NCBI GenBank assembly: GCA_945900785.1
Contig: CAMDJM010000020.1
Span: forward strand, 1-64,000
Reading direction: 5' to 3'
Origin: Akkermansia muciniphila
GTDB taxonomy: Bacteria > Verrucomicrobiota > Verrucomicrobiia > Verrucomicrobiales > V1-33
DNA length: 64,000 bases
The translations under genes were made by a program, and so were the position numbers. Shown here piece after piece: positions 33,984 through 43,394 of the stretch. The notes under the pieces are model-generated. The model made no database searches. It saw nothing but the letters and a program-made list of their open reading frames with translations, and was not told the DNA's origin. Within the stretch, counting starts at the first letter, position 1. Every line of letters begins with the position of its first letter.

Positions 33984-36151
33984 AACTCTCCCGCTCCAAA
34001 CGCTATCGCGCGTCCCTGCTGCTGTTGCTGCTGGCGGTCTCCTTCGGCGGCATGGGCTTGTTTTCCGTGGTGTTTCCAGACGCCACGCCGGCCTGGCTGC
34101 GGGATCTCTTCACTCCTGATCTCTCTTCCACGGCGAAAAATCCGGCCTCAAACAGCCAGCCCGGTCCCTCAGATCCGTCAACCCCGTCAGCCCTCCCAAA
34201 CCCGTCAAACAAAACCGATGCTGCCATCGTCCTGGCAAACCGCCTCGACCCCAAAGCCCTGCCCAAAGGCCTGACCTCCATCGACGGGGAAGGCGGCACT
34301 GGCCTGAACCGGGCCGTGAAGAAAAATGGCGTGTGGTATCCGGTCTATTCCCCCGGCATCCATTCTGGCACCGGCGTGCCTCCACTGACGGTGATTCCCC
34401 TATCCATCGCCTCCGGCAGCCCCTTGCCCGGCCGGGTCAATCAAGCCTTTTCCTATCAGGCGGAAGCCATCGGCGGCACCCCGCCATATAATTGGAGCGC
34501 CACTATCACCGGCCCCCAGGGCCTGTTTTCGGTCAGTAAAAACGATGGCTTGCTCACGGGCATGTCCAGCGGGCCCCTGACCGCTCCCGTGAACCTCACC
34601 GTCACGGATTCGGCAGGCGCGACAGATTCCGCCTCATTTCAATGCAGGATTCTCCCCGAACAGGATCTGATCATTGAGACCACCGAACTCCCTGTCGTGC
34701 CTCCGGGTGAACCAGTCTCCACCACCCTCAAGGCCAAAGGCGGCCTGCCTCCCTATCATTGGATCGTCACCGGGGCTCTACCTTCCGGCCTGAGCCTGGA
34801 TCCACTCACCGGAGAGTTTTCCGGAACGACTGAAGAAGCCGGAGCCTATCCACTCCTGGTCCAGGTGACGGATTCCCAGGACTCCCAGGCCCAAACCAAT
34901 CTCACCCTGACCTGCCGGGAAAGCCTTGATATCGCCACCAGTGCCGCCCTCCCTCCCGCCTCTCCCGGCGTGTCGTATCGCGGCACCTTTGAAGCCACCG
35001 GCGGCATCGCGCCCTACACCTGGACCTTGGCGGGCGGTCAGCTCCCTGACGCCTCCTGGAAACTCTCCCCGGATGGCATCCTTGCTGGATCCGGCACTTC
35101 CAACCAGCAATTGGTGGAATTCACTATTCTGGTCACAGATGCCAGCGAAGCGACCTTCGAAAAAACCTTCCGCCTCGCGGTCAGTGATTTGCTGATCCTC
35201 GTGCCCAGCCGGGAAAAAACCGGCGTGGCCTGGCCTCCCGCCGCGGTGTCAGGATTTTTAGCCGCCGCACGCACCGCCGCCCGGGGCTTCCGGGTTCTGC
35301 GCGATGGACGCAGTGTTTATGAAGGCACCGGCAGCAACTTTGTGGATCACAACGTCCCGACTGGATCGACCCCACTTTACACTCTGATCGCCCTAACTGC
35401 GGACGGCGGCGCCCTGCCCATTGCCGAAAAGGAAACCGCCATCCTCCCCCAGACCCTGGCCCGCGCCCAACCCGGCAGCATCGGCGATCCCTACGCGGAC
35501 CGCGTGGTGCAATTCCAGCCCCTCACCGCTGGAGGTTATGGCAGCGGGAGTCTGCCCCGCAATGTCACCGGCCCACCCGATGGAAAAAGCGTTTATGCCC
35601 CGTCCTACAAACCGGGCGAAGTCCTCTCCCTCCACGCCCGGAAAGGGGCCGGGGGATCGATCGATCTGGAATTCACGGACAACATCGTGGAACTTTCCCC
35701 TGGCGAGGACCTGACAGTTTTTGAAAACGTGCTGTTTATCGGTGGAAACGGCAACCAGCGCTTCATGGAACCAGCGGTGATCAGTGTAGCCCTTTTTCCC
35801 GGCGAATGGTTCCCCCTGCCCTGCCATGTCCTGCCACCCGCCGGGGACCAGCCCTTGGACCTGCGGGATCCTTTTTATTACGCCCAAGGCTTTGCCGGCA
35901 GAAACGGCACCACCGGAGACGATCCTACCAATCCCAACCGCAGCGGCGGGGACAGCTTCGATCTGGACGCCGCCGCCCGCGCCGGGCTCACCTGGATCCG
36001 CTATATCCGCATCCAGTCCACCGGCGACAACGCCCGCTCTGACGCTTCCGGCCACCTCATCCGCCACCCGGACGACCCCGCCTTCAACCCTCTCAGCGGG
36101 AGCGGCAGCTCCGGCTTTGACCTCGATGCCGTCAGCGCGGTGCATTATTGA
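33980..36151 (+). CDS. Membrane-anchored protein with putative-Ig repeats, B12-controlled group, gene 3
   Basis: 723 residues. An N-terminal signal anchor (SLLLLLLAVSFGGMGLFSVVF, about residues 12-33) is followed by a Ser/Pro linker. Three putative-Ig (He_PIG-like) domains span about 135-405, each with a GGxPPYxW/GGIAPYTW core. The C-terminal ~220 residues hold the same domain as gene 2: LTVFENVLFIG, DSFDLDAAARAG and SGFDLDAVSAVHY at the very end. It starts 4 bp inside gene 2 (ATGA), so the two are translationally coupled. It converges with maf, overlapping it by 7 bp. Confidence 0.78.
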   Translation: MKLSRSKRYRASLLLLLLAVSFGGMGLFSVVFPDATPAWLRDLFTPDLSSTAKNPASNSQPGPSDPSTPSALPNPSNKTDAAIVLANRLDPKALPKGLTSIDGEGGTGLNRAVKKNGVWYPVYSPGIHSGTGVPPLTVIPLSIASGSPLPGRVNQAFSYQAEAIGGTPPYNWSATITGPQGLFSVSKNDGLLTGMSSGPLTAPVNLTVTDSAGATDSASFQCRILPEQDLIIETTELPVVPPGEPVSTTLKAKGGLPPYHWIVTGALPSGLSLDPLTGEFSGTTEEAGAYPLLVQVTDSQDSQAQTNLTLTCRESLDIATSAALPPASPGVSYRGTFEATGGIAPYTWTLAGGQLPDASWKLSPDGILAGSGTSNQQLVEFTILVTDASEATFEKTFRLAVSDLLILVPSREKTGVAWPPAAVSGFLAAARTAARGFRVLRDGRSVYEGTGSNFVDHNVPTGSTPLYTLIALTADGGALPIAEKETAILPQTLARAQPGSIGDPYADRVVQFQPLTAGGYGSGSLPRNVTGPPDGKSVYAPSYKPGEVLSLHARKGAGGSIDLEFTDNIVELSPGEDLTVFENVLFIGGNGNQRFMEPAVISVALFPGEWFPLPCHVLPPAGDQPLDLRDPFYYAQGFAGRNGTTGDDPTNPNRSGGDSFDLDAAARAGLTWIRYIRIQSTGDNARSDASGHLIRHPDDPAFNPLSGSGSSGFDLDAVSAVHY

Positions 36152-36723
36152 TCCTGGAGTTCCCGCAGCACTTCCAGCAGCCGCTCAATCGGGAGACCCA
36201 CCACATTGCTGTAAAGCCCCTGCACCCCGGCGATGATGAACTCCCCGTGTTCCTGTGCGGCATAGGATCCGGCCTTATCGAGCGGATTGATGAGGGTCAG
36301 GTAATGGTCGATTTCCTCAGCCCCCAGGGGCTTGAAGGTGACGTGGGTCTGCTCCAGAAATTCCCGTTTTTGTCCGGAGGCGCCATGGATCAGGCACACG
36401 GCGGTGCCGACCACATGAGTCCGGCCGGCGAGCCGGGCCAGCATCTGGCGGGCTTCCATCAAATTGGCCGGTTTTCCCAGCGCCTGCTGATCGATTGAAA
36501 CCAGGGTATCTGCCCCAATCACCCAGGCCTTTGGATAGCGTTCCGCAACCCATTCCGCCTTCAGCGCCGCATTCTGGCGGGTCAGTTCTGCCACGGGCAC
36601 GGCTTCATCGTGAAATTCCTCCACCTCTGCTGGCACCACCACAAATGCCAGCCCGGCCTCCGTCATCAGATCAAAGCGCCGCGGGGAAGTTGAAGCCAGC
36701 ACCAGCATTATCTCATTTTTCAT
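36145..36723 (-). CDS. Maf-like nucleoside triphosphate pyrophosphatase
   Basis: 192 residues. The family's N-terminal LVLASTSPRRFDLMTEAGL and the central ADTLVSIDQQALGKP are clear, followed by AGRTHVVGTAV and YAAQEHGEFIIAGVQG. Maf proteins hydrolyse non-canonical or canonical NTPs and are linked to septum control and house cleaning. The ATG at 36723 is used; an internal ATG at 36708 is possible. The 3' end overlaps the convergent surface-protein gene by 7 bp. Confidence 0.92.
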   Translation of the reverse strand: MKNEIMLVLASTSPRRFDLMTEAGLAFVVVPAEVEEFHDEAVPVAELTRQNAALKAEWVAERYPKAWVIGADTLVSIDQQALGKPANLMEARQMLARLAGRTHVVGTAVCLIHGASGQKREFLEQTHVTFKPLGAEEIDHYLTLINPLDKAGSYAAQEHGEFIIAGVQGLYSNVVGLPIERLLEVLRELQDQ

Positions 36724-36867
36724 GAGCCGATGATATCGCCCCGCCGGCCGCTGCCAATCGGAGAATGCCTATGGTGCCAGGGTCCAATCCGTCGTTTCCG
36801 CTGTCGCCGCCCGGGGATATGGCCGAATACCCGCGAATCCGCTGCCTCGTCCGTTCGCTGCCTCATC

Positions 36868-37173
36868 ATGAACCCGCTCCGCATCATGGCCACCCTGTTG
36901 CTGCCGCTTGGGGTCGCTCTGGCTTACGGCCTTTTGCATAAAGGCTGGCTGGTGCAGTGGTTTGGCTGTGCCTGTCAGGGAAAACGCGGATTCAGTGCCA
37001 GCACCCTCAGCTTTCTGGTCCATGGGGGCGCGGCAGCGGGCGCGGGAATTTTGCTATACCGCACAGCCGCCGGGATGCCCCTGCGCCAACGCATCAACAC
37101 CCTCGCGTTCGGAATCATCTTTTTGGGAGTCACATGGATGTGGGCTTGGCAACGCGACTGTTCCGCCGGATAA
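36868..37173 (+). CDS. Small integral membrane protein, unknown
   Basis: 101 residues from the ATG at 36868, giving three hydrophobic helices and two exposed cysteines (WFGCACQGKRGF). An upstream in-frame start at 36730 would add 46 Arg/Cys-rich residues that look non-coding. No family is recognised. The end (WMWAWQRDCSAG) is tryptophan-rich. It lies between the divergent maf gene and a secreted glycosidase-like gene on the same strand. Confidence 0.55.
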   Translation: MNPLRIMATLLLPLGVALAYGLLHKGWLVQWFGCACQGKRGFSASTLSFLVHGGAAAGAGILLYRTAAGMPLRQRINTLAFGIIFLGVTWMWAWQRDCSAG

Positions 37174-37247
37174 AATCCATCTGCCGCTTCCCTGCCCGCT
37201 CTTTCCTCTCTCTGCCCCCAGGGTGTAAAAATTTTCCCAACCCTCCC

Positions 37248-38513
37248 ATGCCCCCCACCGGATTCCCTATCATTTCTTTGGCTGCAATCAGTTTTGGCTT
37301 TTCCGGCCCCGCCGCCATCCTGGCCGCAAAGCCCGTCCCGGTCACCGTAACCGTCAACGCCAGCACCGGCATGCAACGGGGTGGACAACCCTACACCGTC
37401 AAAGGCGCGGGAGGCGAGGAAAAGCTGGCCGCTCTGGCCGCACTCGGGGCGAATTCCATCCGCACCTGGGGCACCGAAAAACTGGCCCAAACCCTCGACG
37501 AAGCCGCCAAACACCAACTGACCGTCAGCGCCGGCATCTGGCTCGAGCCGGAGTGCGCCTGGTTTTCCTATCACAAGCCCGGCGACTGTGCCAAACAAGC
37601 CGCACGCGTAAAATCCGAAGTGACGCGGTATCGCGGACACCCCGCCCTGCTGGCCTGGGGCCTGGGCAATGAGGCGGAAGGCGAGGGCAGCGATCCGGCC
37701 TTCTGGCAGCAACTGGAGCGCCTCGCGGTGCTGGTCAGGGAGCTTGATTCAGCGCACCCCACCTTCACCGCCCTCGCCGGCATCACGGCCACGAAAGCCG
37801 CCAGCCTCAATCAGCATACCCCTCACCTCGACTACGTGGGCATTAACACCTATGCCGCCCTGACCAGTCTGCGGAAAACCCTGACCGATCTAAAATGGAC
37901 CCGGCCCTGGATGGTCACCGAATGGGGCGCCCGCGGTTTTTGGGAAAGTCCACGGGGTGCCGGCGGCATGGCGTTGGAACAAACCAGCAGCGAAAAAGCC
38001 GCCATGGTAGCCCGGGGTTACGATGAAGTCATCGCCCCTGGCGGAGCCTGCATGGGGAGCTATGCTTTCCTGTGGGGATGGAAAAATGAAGGCTCCGTCA
38101 GCTGGTTCGGGCTGATGACGGAAAAAGGCGAAACCATTGCCAGCGTGGATGTGCTCCAGCAGCGCTGGTCCGGCCGGCCCCCCGCCAATACGGCTCCTGC
38201 CATCACCCCGGTCACGGGCATCCCAGCCGGCGGCATGGCCCCTGGCTCCCCATTCCAGGCGGCCACCAGCGCCAAGGACGCGGAGGGAGATCCCCTCACC
38301 TGGCGCTGGGCCATCCGCCCCGGGGCGGAGGGACACAATAACGGCATCTCCCCGCCCACGCCACCCGCCGTTCCTGACACCCTGAAGGAGACGGGCACCC
38401 CCCAGGTTGAGGGACGCGCCCCGGCCCGGAAGGGAAAATACCGGCTCTATGTTGAAGTCAGCGATGGCCACGGCCATGCCGCCACCGCCAATGCGCCCCT
38501 TCTGGTGGAGTAA
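37248..38513 (+). CDS. Secreted glycoside-hydrolase-like TIM-barrel protein
   Basis: 421 residues from the ATG at 37248, with an N-terminal signal peptide (LAAISFGFSGPAAILAA). The barrel has GANSIRTWG, then LLAWGLGNEAEGE (acid/base Glu in the N-E pair) and RPWMVTEWGARGFW (nucleophile Glu), the layout of clan GH-A enzymes such as GH2 and GH5 C-terminal domains. The last ~110 residues are a beta domain with DAEGDPLTWRW, a cadherin/Ig-like fold. The substrate is unknown. No polysaccharide locus surrounds it. Confidence 0.75.
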   Translation: MPPTGFPIISLAAISFGFSGPAAILAAKPVPVTVTVNASTGMQRGGQPYTVKGAGGEEKLAALAALGANSIRTWGTEKLAQTLDEAAKHQLTVSAGIWLEPECAWFSYHKPGDCAKQAARVKSEVTRYRGHPALLAWGLGNEAEGEGSDPAFWQQLERLAVLVRELDSAHPTFTALAGITATKAASLNQHTPHLDYVGINTYAALTSLRKTLTDLKWTRPWMVTEWGARGFWESPRGAGGMALEQTSSEKAAMVARGYDEVIAPGGACMGSYAFLWGWKNEGSVSWFGLMTEKGETIASVDVLQQRWSGRPPANTAPAITPVTGIPAGGMAPGSPFQAATSAKDAEGDPLTWRWAIRPGAEGHNNGISPPTPPAVPDTLKETGTPQVEGRAPARKGKYRLYVEVSDGHGHAATANAPLLVE

Positions 38514-38517
38514 TAAA

Positions 38518-38940
38518 TTAGAAACTCAAGCCCAGTGCGGTGCGGGCCGCGTGGGTGATTTCGGTGATGCGGGAGGGGGGCCAGGGGGATTTTTCCTGGC
38601 TGGCCCACACGGTGCCGGGCCAAGCGGCGTCGCCAGGGCTGCGTCCTACGATGTGGAGGTGCATTTGCCTCACTTGGTTGCCGATGCAGGCGACGTTGAG
38701 CTTCGCCGGCTGAAAATAGTCGGACACAAAAACCGAAACGCGGCGGACGAGGTCCAGGACCATGATGTATTGTTCCTCCGGCAGCTGGTGCAGGTCCTCC
38801 ATAGCCGCAGGCACTTCCGGCACGATGAGCAGCCAGGGAAACAAGGCGTTGTCCTTTAGGAGCACCTGACACCTGCCGGATCGGCCCAGGATGATGGAAC
38901 CAGCGGCGAGGCGGGGATGCAGCGTGAAGGTTTGGCACAT
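38518..38940 (-). CDS. HIT-like family protein
   Basis: 140 residues. The histidine-triad region is seen as IGNQVRQMHLHIVGR near residues 86-100, with two of the His spaced as in HIT hydrolases; the preceding LLIVPEVPAAMEDLHQL matches the family's strand and helix. HIT proteins hydrolyse dinucleoside polyphosphates or act on AMP conjugates. The last motif His is an Arg-containing variant, so activity is uncertain. It converges with the glycosidase-like gene and lies about 75 bp downstream of carB on the same strand. Confidence 0.8.
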   Translation of the reverse strand: MCQTFTLHPRLAAGSIILGRSGRCQVLLKDNALFPWLLIVPEVPAAMEDLHQLPEEQYIMVLDLVRRVSVFVSDYFQPAKLNVACIGNQVRQMHLHIVGRSPGDAAWPGTVWASQEKSPWPPSRITEITHAARTALGLSF

Positions 38941-39015
38941 CCTGGATCCATGCGCATCCCTGGTCTGAAAAAAAGCGCAATAAGTGGAATGATGCCTGGC
39001 CTTAGTTTTCGTGAT

Positions 39016-42000
39016 CTACAGGCCGTGGTATTCCTGCAAGGTCTTCACCTCCAGTTTGTTCTTCTGCAGGGAGCCTATCGCATGGGCAGCCGCGCGGGCT
39101 CCTCTCAAGGTCGTCTGGATCGGGGTCCGGGTGCTCACGCTGGTGGAGCGGATCAACACTTCGTCTTTCCTTGTTTCCTTTTCCGTCGGCGTGTTGATGA
39201 TCATGGCGATCTCGCCGTTTTTCATCATGTCGAGGATGTTCGGGCGGCGGCCTTCGGCGATTTTGTGGACTTTTTCGCAGGGGACCTTGGCTTCTTCGAT
39301 GGCTTTGCGCGTGCCGTCGGTGGCGACGAGGGAAAAGCCGAGATCGTGATATTCTTTGGCGATGGCCCCGATGCGGGGCTTGAGGCGGTCGCTCACGCTG
39401 ATGAAGACTTTGCCCTTCAGCGGCAGGCTGTTGCCGGCGGCCATCTGGCTCTTGGCGAAGGCCATGGCGTGGTCGGCGTCGATGCCCATGACTTCGCCGG
39501 TGCTCTTCATTTCCGGGCCCAGCGCGATGTCGGTGCCGGGGAATTTCGAGAACGGGAAGACGGCCTCTTTCACGTTGAAATGCGTGGGGATGATCTCGGT
39601 GGTGAAGCCGAGGGACTTCAGGGAGACGGCTTCAATATCGGTCAGGCCCTGGCGTTTCAAGCCATCGCTGGCCATGATCTTGGCGGCGTATTTCGCGAGC
39701 GGGCGGCCGATGGATTTACTGACAAAAGGCACGGTGCGGCTGGCGCGCGGGTTCACTTCGATCACGTAAAGAATCTCGTCCTTCACGGCGAACTGGATGT
39801 TCATCAGGCCGATCACGTTGAGCGCTTTCGCCAGTTCCTTGGCAGCGCGCATGATTTCGGCTTTGATCGGCTCGCTAAGGCCGAAGGCGGGGATGACGCA
39901 GGCGCTGTCGCCGCTGTGCACGCCGGCTTGCTCGATGTGTTCCATGATGGCGCCGACCACCGTGGTCTCGCCGTCGGAAATGACATCGACATCCACCTCG
40001 GCAGCGTCCTCGAGAAAGCGGTCCACCAGCACCGGGCGCTCGGGCGAGGCCTGCACGGCGTTGCGCATGTAGTGGCGGAGTTCGTCATCGCTGTAAACAA
40101 TCTGCATGGCGCGACCCCCGAGCACGAAGCTGGGGCGCACGAGGACCGGATAGTTGATGCGCTGCGCAATGGTGACGGCTTCGTCCTCATTCACGGCGGT
40201 GCCGCTGGGGGCCTGGTTCAGCTTCAGGTCATCGAGGAGTTTGGCGAAGAACTTCCGGTCTTCGGCCAGCTCGATGTTTTTCGGTGAGGTGCCGATAATG
40301 TGGCAGCCGGCTTCCTCCAGCTTGGCCGCAAGGTTCAGCGGCGTCTGCCCGCCGAGCTGCACGATGACGCCCCAGCATTGCTCGTTTTCGTAAATGTTCA
40401 TCACGTCCTCGAACGTGAGTGGCTCGAAGTAGAGGCGGTCGCTGGTGTCGTAGTCGGTGGAAACGGTCTCGGGATTCGAGTTCACCATGATGGTCTCGAA
40501 GCCCATTTCCTTCAACGCGAAGGCGGCATGGACGCAGCAGTAATCAAACTCGATGCCCTGCCCGATCCGGTTCGGCCCGCCGCCGAGGATCATGACTTTG
40601 CGCTTCGTGGAAGGACGGGTTTCGTTTTCCTCTCCGTAGGTGGAATAATAATAAGGCGTGTAGGCCTCGAACTCCGCCGCGCAGGTGTCCACGAGGCGGT
40701 AGGTGGGGATGATGCCATACTGCTTCCGCAAGGCGCGAATCTCATCTTCCTTCGATCCCGACAAATACGCCAACTGCCGGTCCGAAAAGCCCATCCGCTT
40801 CCAGCGCCGCAAGTCAGTGGCGCAGGCTTCCAGCCTGCGCGGCCAGTGGGCTTCCAGCCCGCTGTCACCATCATCCACCAAAGCCGCATTCACCACGCAT
40901 CTCCCCGTCCACACCACATAGCTGCCCTCCTTCAATCCAGCCTGTTCCGGATTATGCTCCAGATAACTCCGCGTCAACTTCATCTCCTCCCCATCCCGGA
41001 TGATCCGGTCATAGCTTTCCTCCATCCAAAGCTGGCCGCTGCGCCCCATGCGCTTATTGACGCCATTGGCAGTGAACGATTTCCAAGAATGCAGGATACT
41101 GGCCAGTGAATGCCCGGGCAGTGGCTGGAATACCACATGCACATGGTTTGGCATCACCACAAACGTATCCAGCACATAGCGCTCACCATGAAAGTGCAGC
41201 AAGGCTCCTGACACAATTTCCGCATTGGCTGGATCCTGGAGCACGCAGTCTCCATGACCGGAGTCCAGCCACTTTTCGCGGGCCTCGATCAGTTTACTGT
41301 ATTCATAAGCGTCGGTGGGATTCCATGGCTTGGGGCGGGCTTGCAGCCAGGTTTCCAATTCCTCTTTCCACTGGGCGATCACTGGTGCCGGCACGGCATC
41401 GGCCAGCCGGAAGGTGATGGCATAGGTGGCTCCGGGGACTTCCCAATGGGGGAGGCGGCGATAGGAGATTTCGAGAGGGACGGTGTCCTCGTGGGGGTTG
41501 CAGGGGCGGAAGGGGGCTTGGATTTTTTTTGCGGCTGAGGGGGATTCAGCAGGCTGGAAGCCCACTGGCCGCGCAGGCAGGGATGCCTGCGCCACTGATG
41601 TAGGCTGCGCCACTGAAGTGGCTTGGACAACTGATTGCTCCGTAATCACTATTTCCTCGATCTGCCGCAGGAACCACCGGTCGATCTTCGTCAGGTCAAA
41701 CACCTCCTCCACGCTGTAGCCTTCGCGGAAGGCGACGCCGAGCCAGAAGATGCGCTCCGCGTTGGGAATGCTCAGTTTCCTGACGATTTCTTCCTTGGCG
41801 GGATTTACGGGATCCTTGCCGTCCGCGCCAAGCCCTGCCCGGCCCGTTTCAAGACTTCGAAGGGCTTTCTGCAAGCTCTCCTTGAAGGTGCGGCCGATGG
41901 CCATGGCTTCGCCGACGGACTTCATCTGGGTGGTCAGGGTAGCGTCGGCGGTGGGGAATTTTTCGAAGGTGAAGCGCGGGATCTTGGTGACGACGTAGTC

Positions 42001-43056
42001 GATGGTCGGCTCGAAGCTGGCGGGGGTTTCGCGGGTGATGTCGTTGCGGATTTCGTCCAGGGAATAACCGACCGCCAGCTTGGCGGCGATCTTGGCGATG
42101 GGGAATCCGGTGGCCTTGGAGGCGAGCGCGGAGGAGCGGCTGACGCGGGGATTCATCTCGATCACGATCATCCGTCCGGTGTCAGGATGCGTGGCAAATT
42201 GGATATTGGAGCCGCCGGTTTCCACGCCGACTTCCCGGATCACGGCGAAGCTGGCATCGCGCATGATTTGGTATTCGCGGTCGGTCAGGGTCTGGATCGG
42301 AGCCACCGTGATGGAGTCGCCGGTGTGGACGCCCATGGGGTCGAGGTTTTCGATGGAGCAGATGACCACGCAGTTGTCGGCGTGGTCGCGCATGACCTCC
42401 ATTTCATATTCCTTCCAGCCAAGCAGGCTTTCGTCGATGAGGACTTCGCTGACCGGAGACAGATCGATCCCGCGGGCGCAGATGGTTTCGAATTCCTCAC
42501 GGTTATACGCGATGCCGCCGCCGGTGCCGCCGAGGGTGAATCCCGGGCGGATGATAAGCGGGAAGGTGCCGATGTCATCGGCCACGCGGCGGGCTTCCTC
42601 CATGGTGTGGGCGATACCACTCTTGGGCATGTCGAGGCCGATTTTGATCATGGCCTCCTTGAACTTCATGCGGTTTTCGCCCTTCTCGATGGCGTCGGGT
42701 TTGGCCCCGATCATCCGGACGTTGTGTTTCGCCAGCACGCCGGTGTGGTGCAGGGTCATGGAAAGATTCAGCGCCGTCTGGCCGCCGAGGGTGGGCAAGA
42801 GCGCGTCCGGTTTTTCGCGCTCAATGATTTTTTCCACCACCTCCGGCGTGAGCGGCTCGATGTAGGTCCGGGCGGCGAATTCCGGGTCCGTCATGATGGT
42901 CGCCGGATTGGAATTGATGAGAATGACGGTGTATCCCTCCTCCTTCAGGGCCTTGCAGGCCTGCACGCCGGAATAGTCGAATTCGCAGCCTTGGCCGATG
43001 ACGATGGGGCCGGAGCCGATCACGAGAATTTTGCGGATGGAGGTGTCCTTGGGCAT
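39016..43056 (-). CDS. carB: Carbamoyl-phosphate synthase large chain with an in-frame transposase insertion
   Basis: 1346 residues; CarB is normally about 1070. Both ATP-grasp halves are intact: [22 protein letters not shown] at the start, [14 protein letters not shown], then [35 protein letters not shown] and the C-terminal allosteric domain. The excess of about 275 residues (about 472-747) sits in the helical oligomerisation domain, between [12 protein letters not shown] and [12 protein letters not shown]. It is a REP-associated tyrosine transposase flanked by REP-derived codons, with no stop or frameshift. CarB makes carbamoyl phosphate for arginine and pyrimidines; carA is not in the window. 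Whether the chimera is made and active is unknown. Confidence 0.93.
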   Translation of the reverse strand: MPKDTSIRKILVIGSGPIVIGQGCEFDYSGVQACKALKEEGYTVILINSNPATIMTDPEFAARTYIEPLTPEVVEKIIEREKPDALLPTLGGQTALNLSMTLHHTGVLAKHNVRMIGAKPDAIEKGENRMKFKEAMIKIGLDMPKSGIAHTMEEARRVADDIGTFPLIIRPGFTLGGTGGGIAYNREEFETICARGIDLSPVSEVLIDESLLGWKEYEMEVMRDHADNCVVICSIENLDPMGVHTGDSITVAPIQTLTDREYQIMRDASFAVIREVGVETGGSNIQFATHPDTGRMIVIEMNPRVSRSSALASKATGFPIAKIAAKLAVGYSLDEIRNDITRETPASFEPTIDYVVTKIPRFTFEKFPTADATLTTQMKSVGEAMAIGRTFKESLQKALRSLETGRAGLGADGKDPVNPAKEEIVRKLSIPNAERIFWLGVAFREGYSVEEVFDLTKIDRWFLRQIEEIVITEQSVVQATSVAQPTSVAQASLPARPVGFQPAESPSAAKKIQAPFRPCNPHEDTVPLEISYRRLPHWEVPGATYAITFRLADAVPAPVIAQWKEELETWLQARPKPWNPTDAYEYSKLIEAREKWLDSGHGDCVLQDPANAEIVSGALLHFHGERYVLDTFVVMPNHVHVVFQPLPGHSLASILHSWKSFTANGVNKRMGRSGQLWMEESYDRIIRDGEEMKLTRSYLEHNPEQAGLKEGSYVVWTGRCVVNAALVDDGDSGLEAHWPRRLEACATDLRRWKRMGFSDRQLAYLSGSKEDEIRALRKQYGIIPTYRLVDTCAAEFEAYTPYYYSTYGEENETRPSTKRKVMILGGGPNRIGQGIEFDYCCVHAAFALKEMGFETIMVNSNPETVSTDYDTSDRLYFEPLTFEDVMNIYENEQCWGVIVQLGGQTPLNLAAKLEEAGCHIIGTSPKNIELAEDRKFFAKLLDDLKLNQAPSGTAVNEDEAVTIAQRINYPVLVRPSFVLGGRAMQIVYSDDELRHYMRNAVQASPERPVLVDRFLEDAAEVDVDVISDGETTVVGAIMEHIEQAGVHSGDSACVIPAFGLSEPIKAEIMRAAKELAKALNVIGLMNIQFAVKDEILYVIEVNPRASRTVPFVSKSIGRPLAKYAAKIMASDGLKRQGLTDIEAVSLKSLGFTTEIIPTHFNVKEAVFPFSKFPGTDIALGPEMKSTGEVMGIDADHAMAFAKSQMAAGNSLPLKGKVFISVSDRLKPRIGAIAKEYHDLGFSLVATDGTRKAIEEAKVPCEKVHKIAEGRRPNILDMMKNGEIAMIINTPTEKETRKDEVLIRSTSVSTRTPIQTTLRGARAAAHAIGSLQKNKLEVKTLQEYHGL
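40814..40862. repeat. REP palindrome, left copy
   Basis: GCAGGCTTCCAGCCTGC is a perfect short palindrome followed by GGCCAGTGGGCTTCCAGCCCG. It matches, in inverse orientation, the copy at 41548-41590. Both arms are translated as part of carB. Confidence 0.8.
41548..41632. repeat. REP palindromes, right copy
   Basis: GCAGGCTGGAAGCCCACTGG, then GCGCAGGCAGGGATGCCTGC and two further GCGCCACTGA-type units. It is the inverse of the left copy and slightly longer, with extra CACTGAAGTGG and CACTGATGTAGG pieces. Confidence 0.8.
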
Positions 43057-43394
43057 GGAATGGGAAAAAATGGGAAAATCGAACCGTTACTGGCACGCGG
43101 GGTGAGGGGTGGCAAGAGTGTTTAGGGCAGAGCACCCCATTCCGCCCGTTCCGGGGGGAGGAAAGCTCGGGCTCAACGCTGGAGAACTTCCAAACTGAGA
43201 TTTCCCTCGGGGGGGCCTCGGCCAGCAGCCTTGAATTTGCCATTGGGATGGGAAAGCTCATCCCCACTTGTCCGCTCTGTCGTTGCCGCCTGCATCCCTT
43301 GCGGCACGGGACCGGAGATCGAAGTGGGTTCCCGTTGATCCGGCGCAGAAGACCCTTATCATCCGGGAATTTTTCCAATTACCACTGACCCTTT
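43057..43394. other. Divergent intergenic region between carB and the mutase gene
   Basis: It must hold the two divergent promoters, but I see no clear -35/-10 pair, riboswitch or hairpin in it. Confidence 0.4.

Larger units (their letters stand above)
40814..41640 (-). mobile_element. REP-associated tyrosine transposase (RAYT, Y1/HUH) embedded in carB
   Basis: In the carB frame this segment encodes a TnpA-REP-type domain: [17 protein letters not shown] at the start, the HUH motif in [13 protein letters not shown] (codons near 41137-41145), and [10 protein letters not shown] with the candidate nucleophile Tyr, followed by [11 protein letters not shown]. All expected motifs of the family are present and in order. 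It is bounded by REP palindromes in opposite orientation: 40814-40862 and 41548-41632. The insertion keeps the carB reading frame through both REPs, which supply codons on each side. Confidence 0.85.

Noticed and set aside
41635-43125. Long plus-strand open frames opposite carB (also 38917-40287)
   Set aside because: Antisense shadows of carB. The repetitive Asp/His/Gly composition is what the complement of its codons gives.
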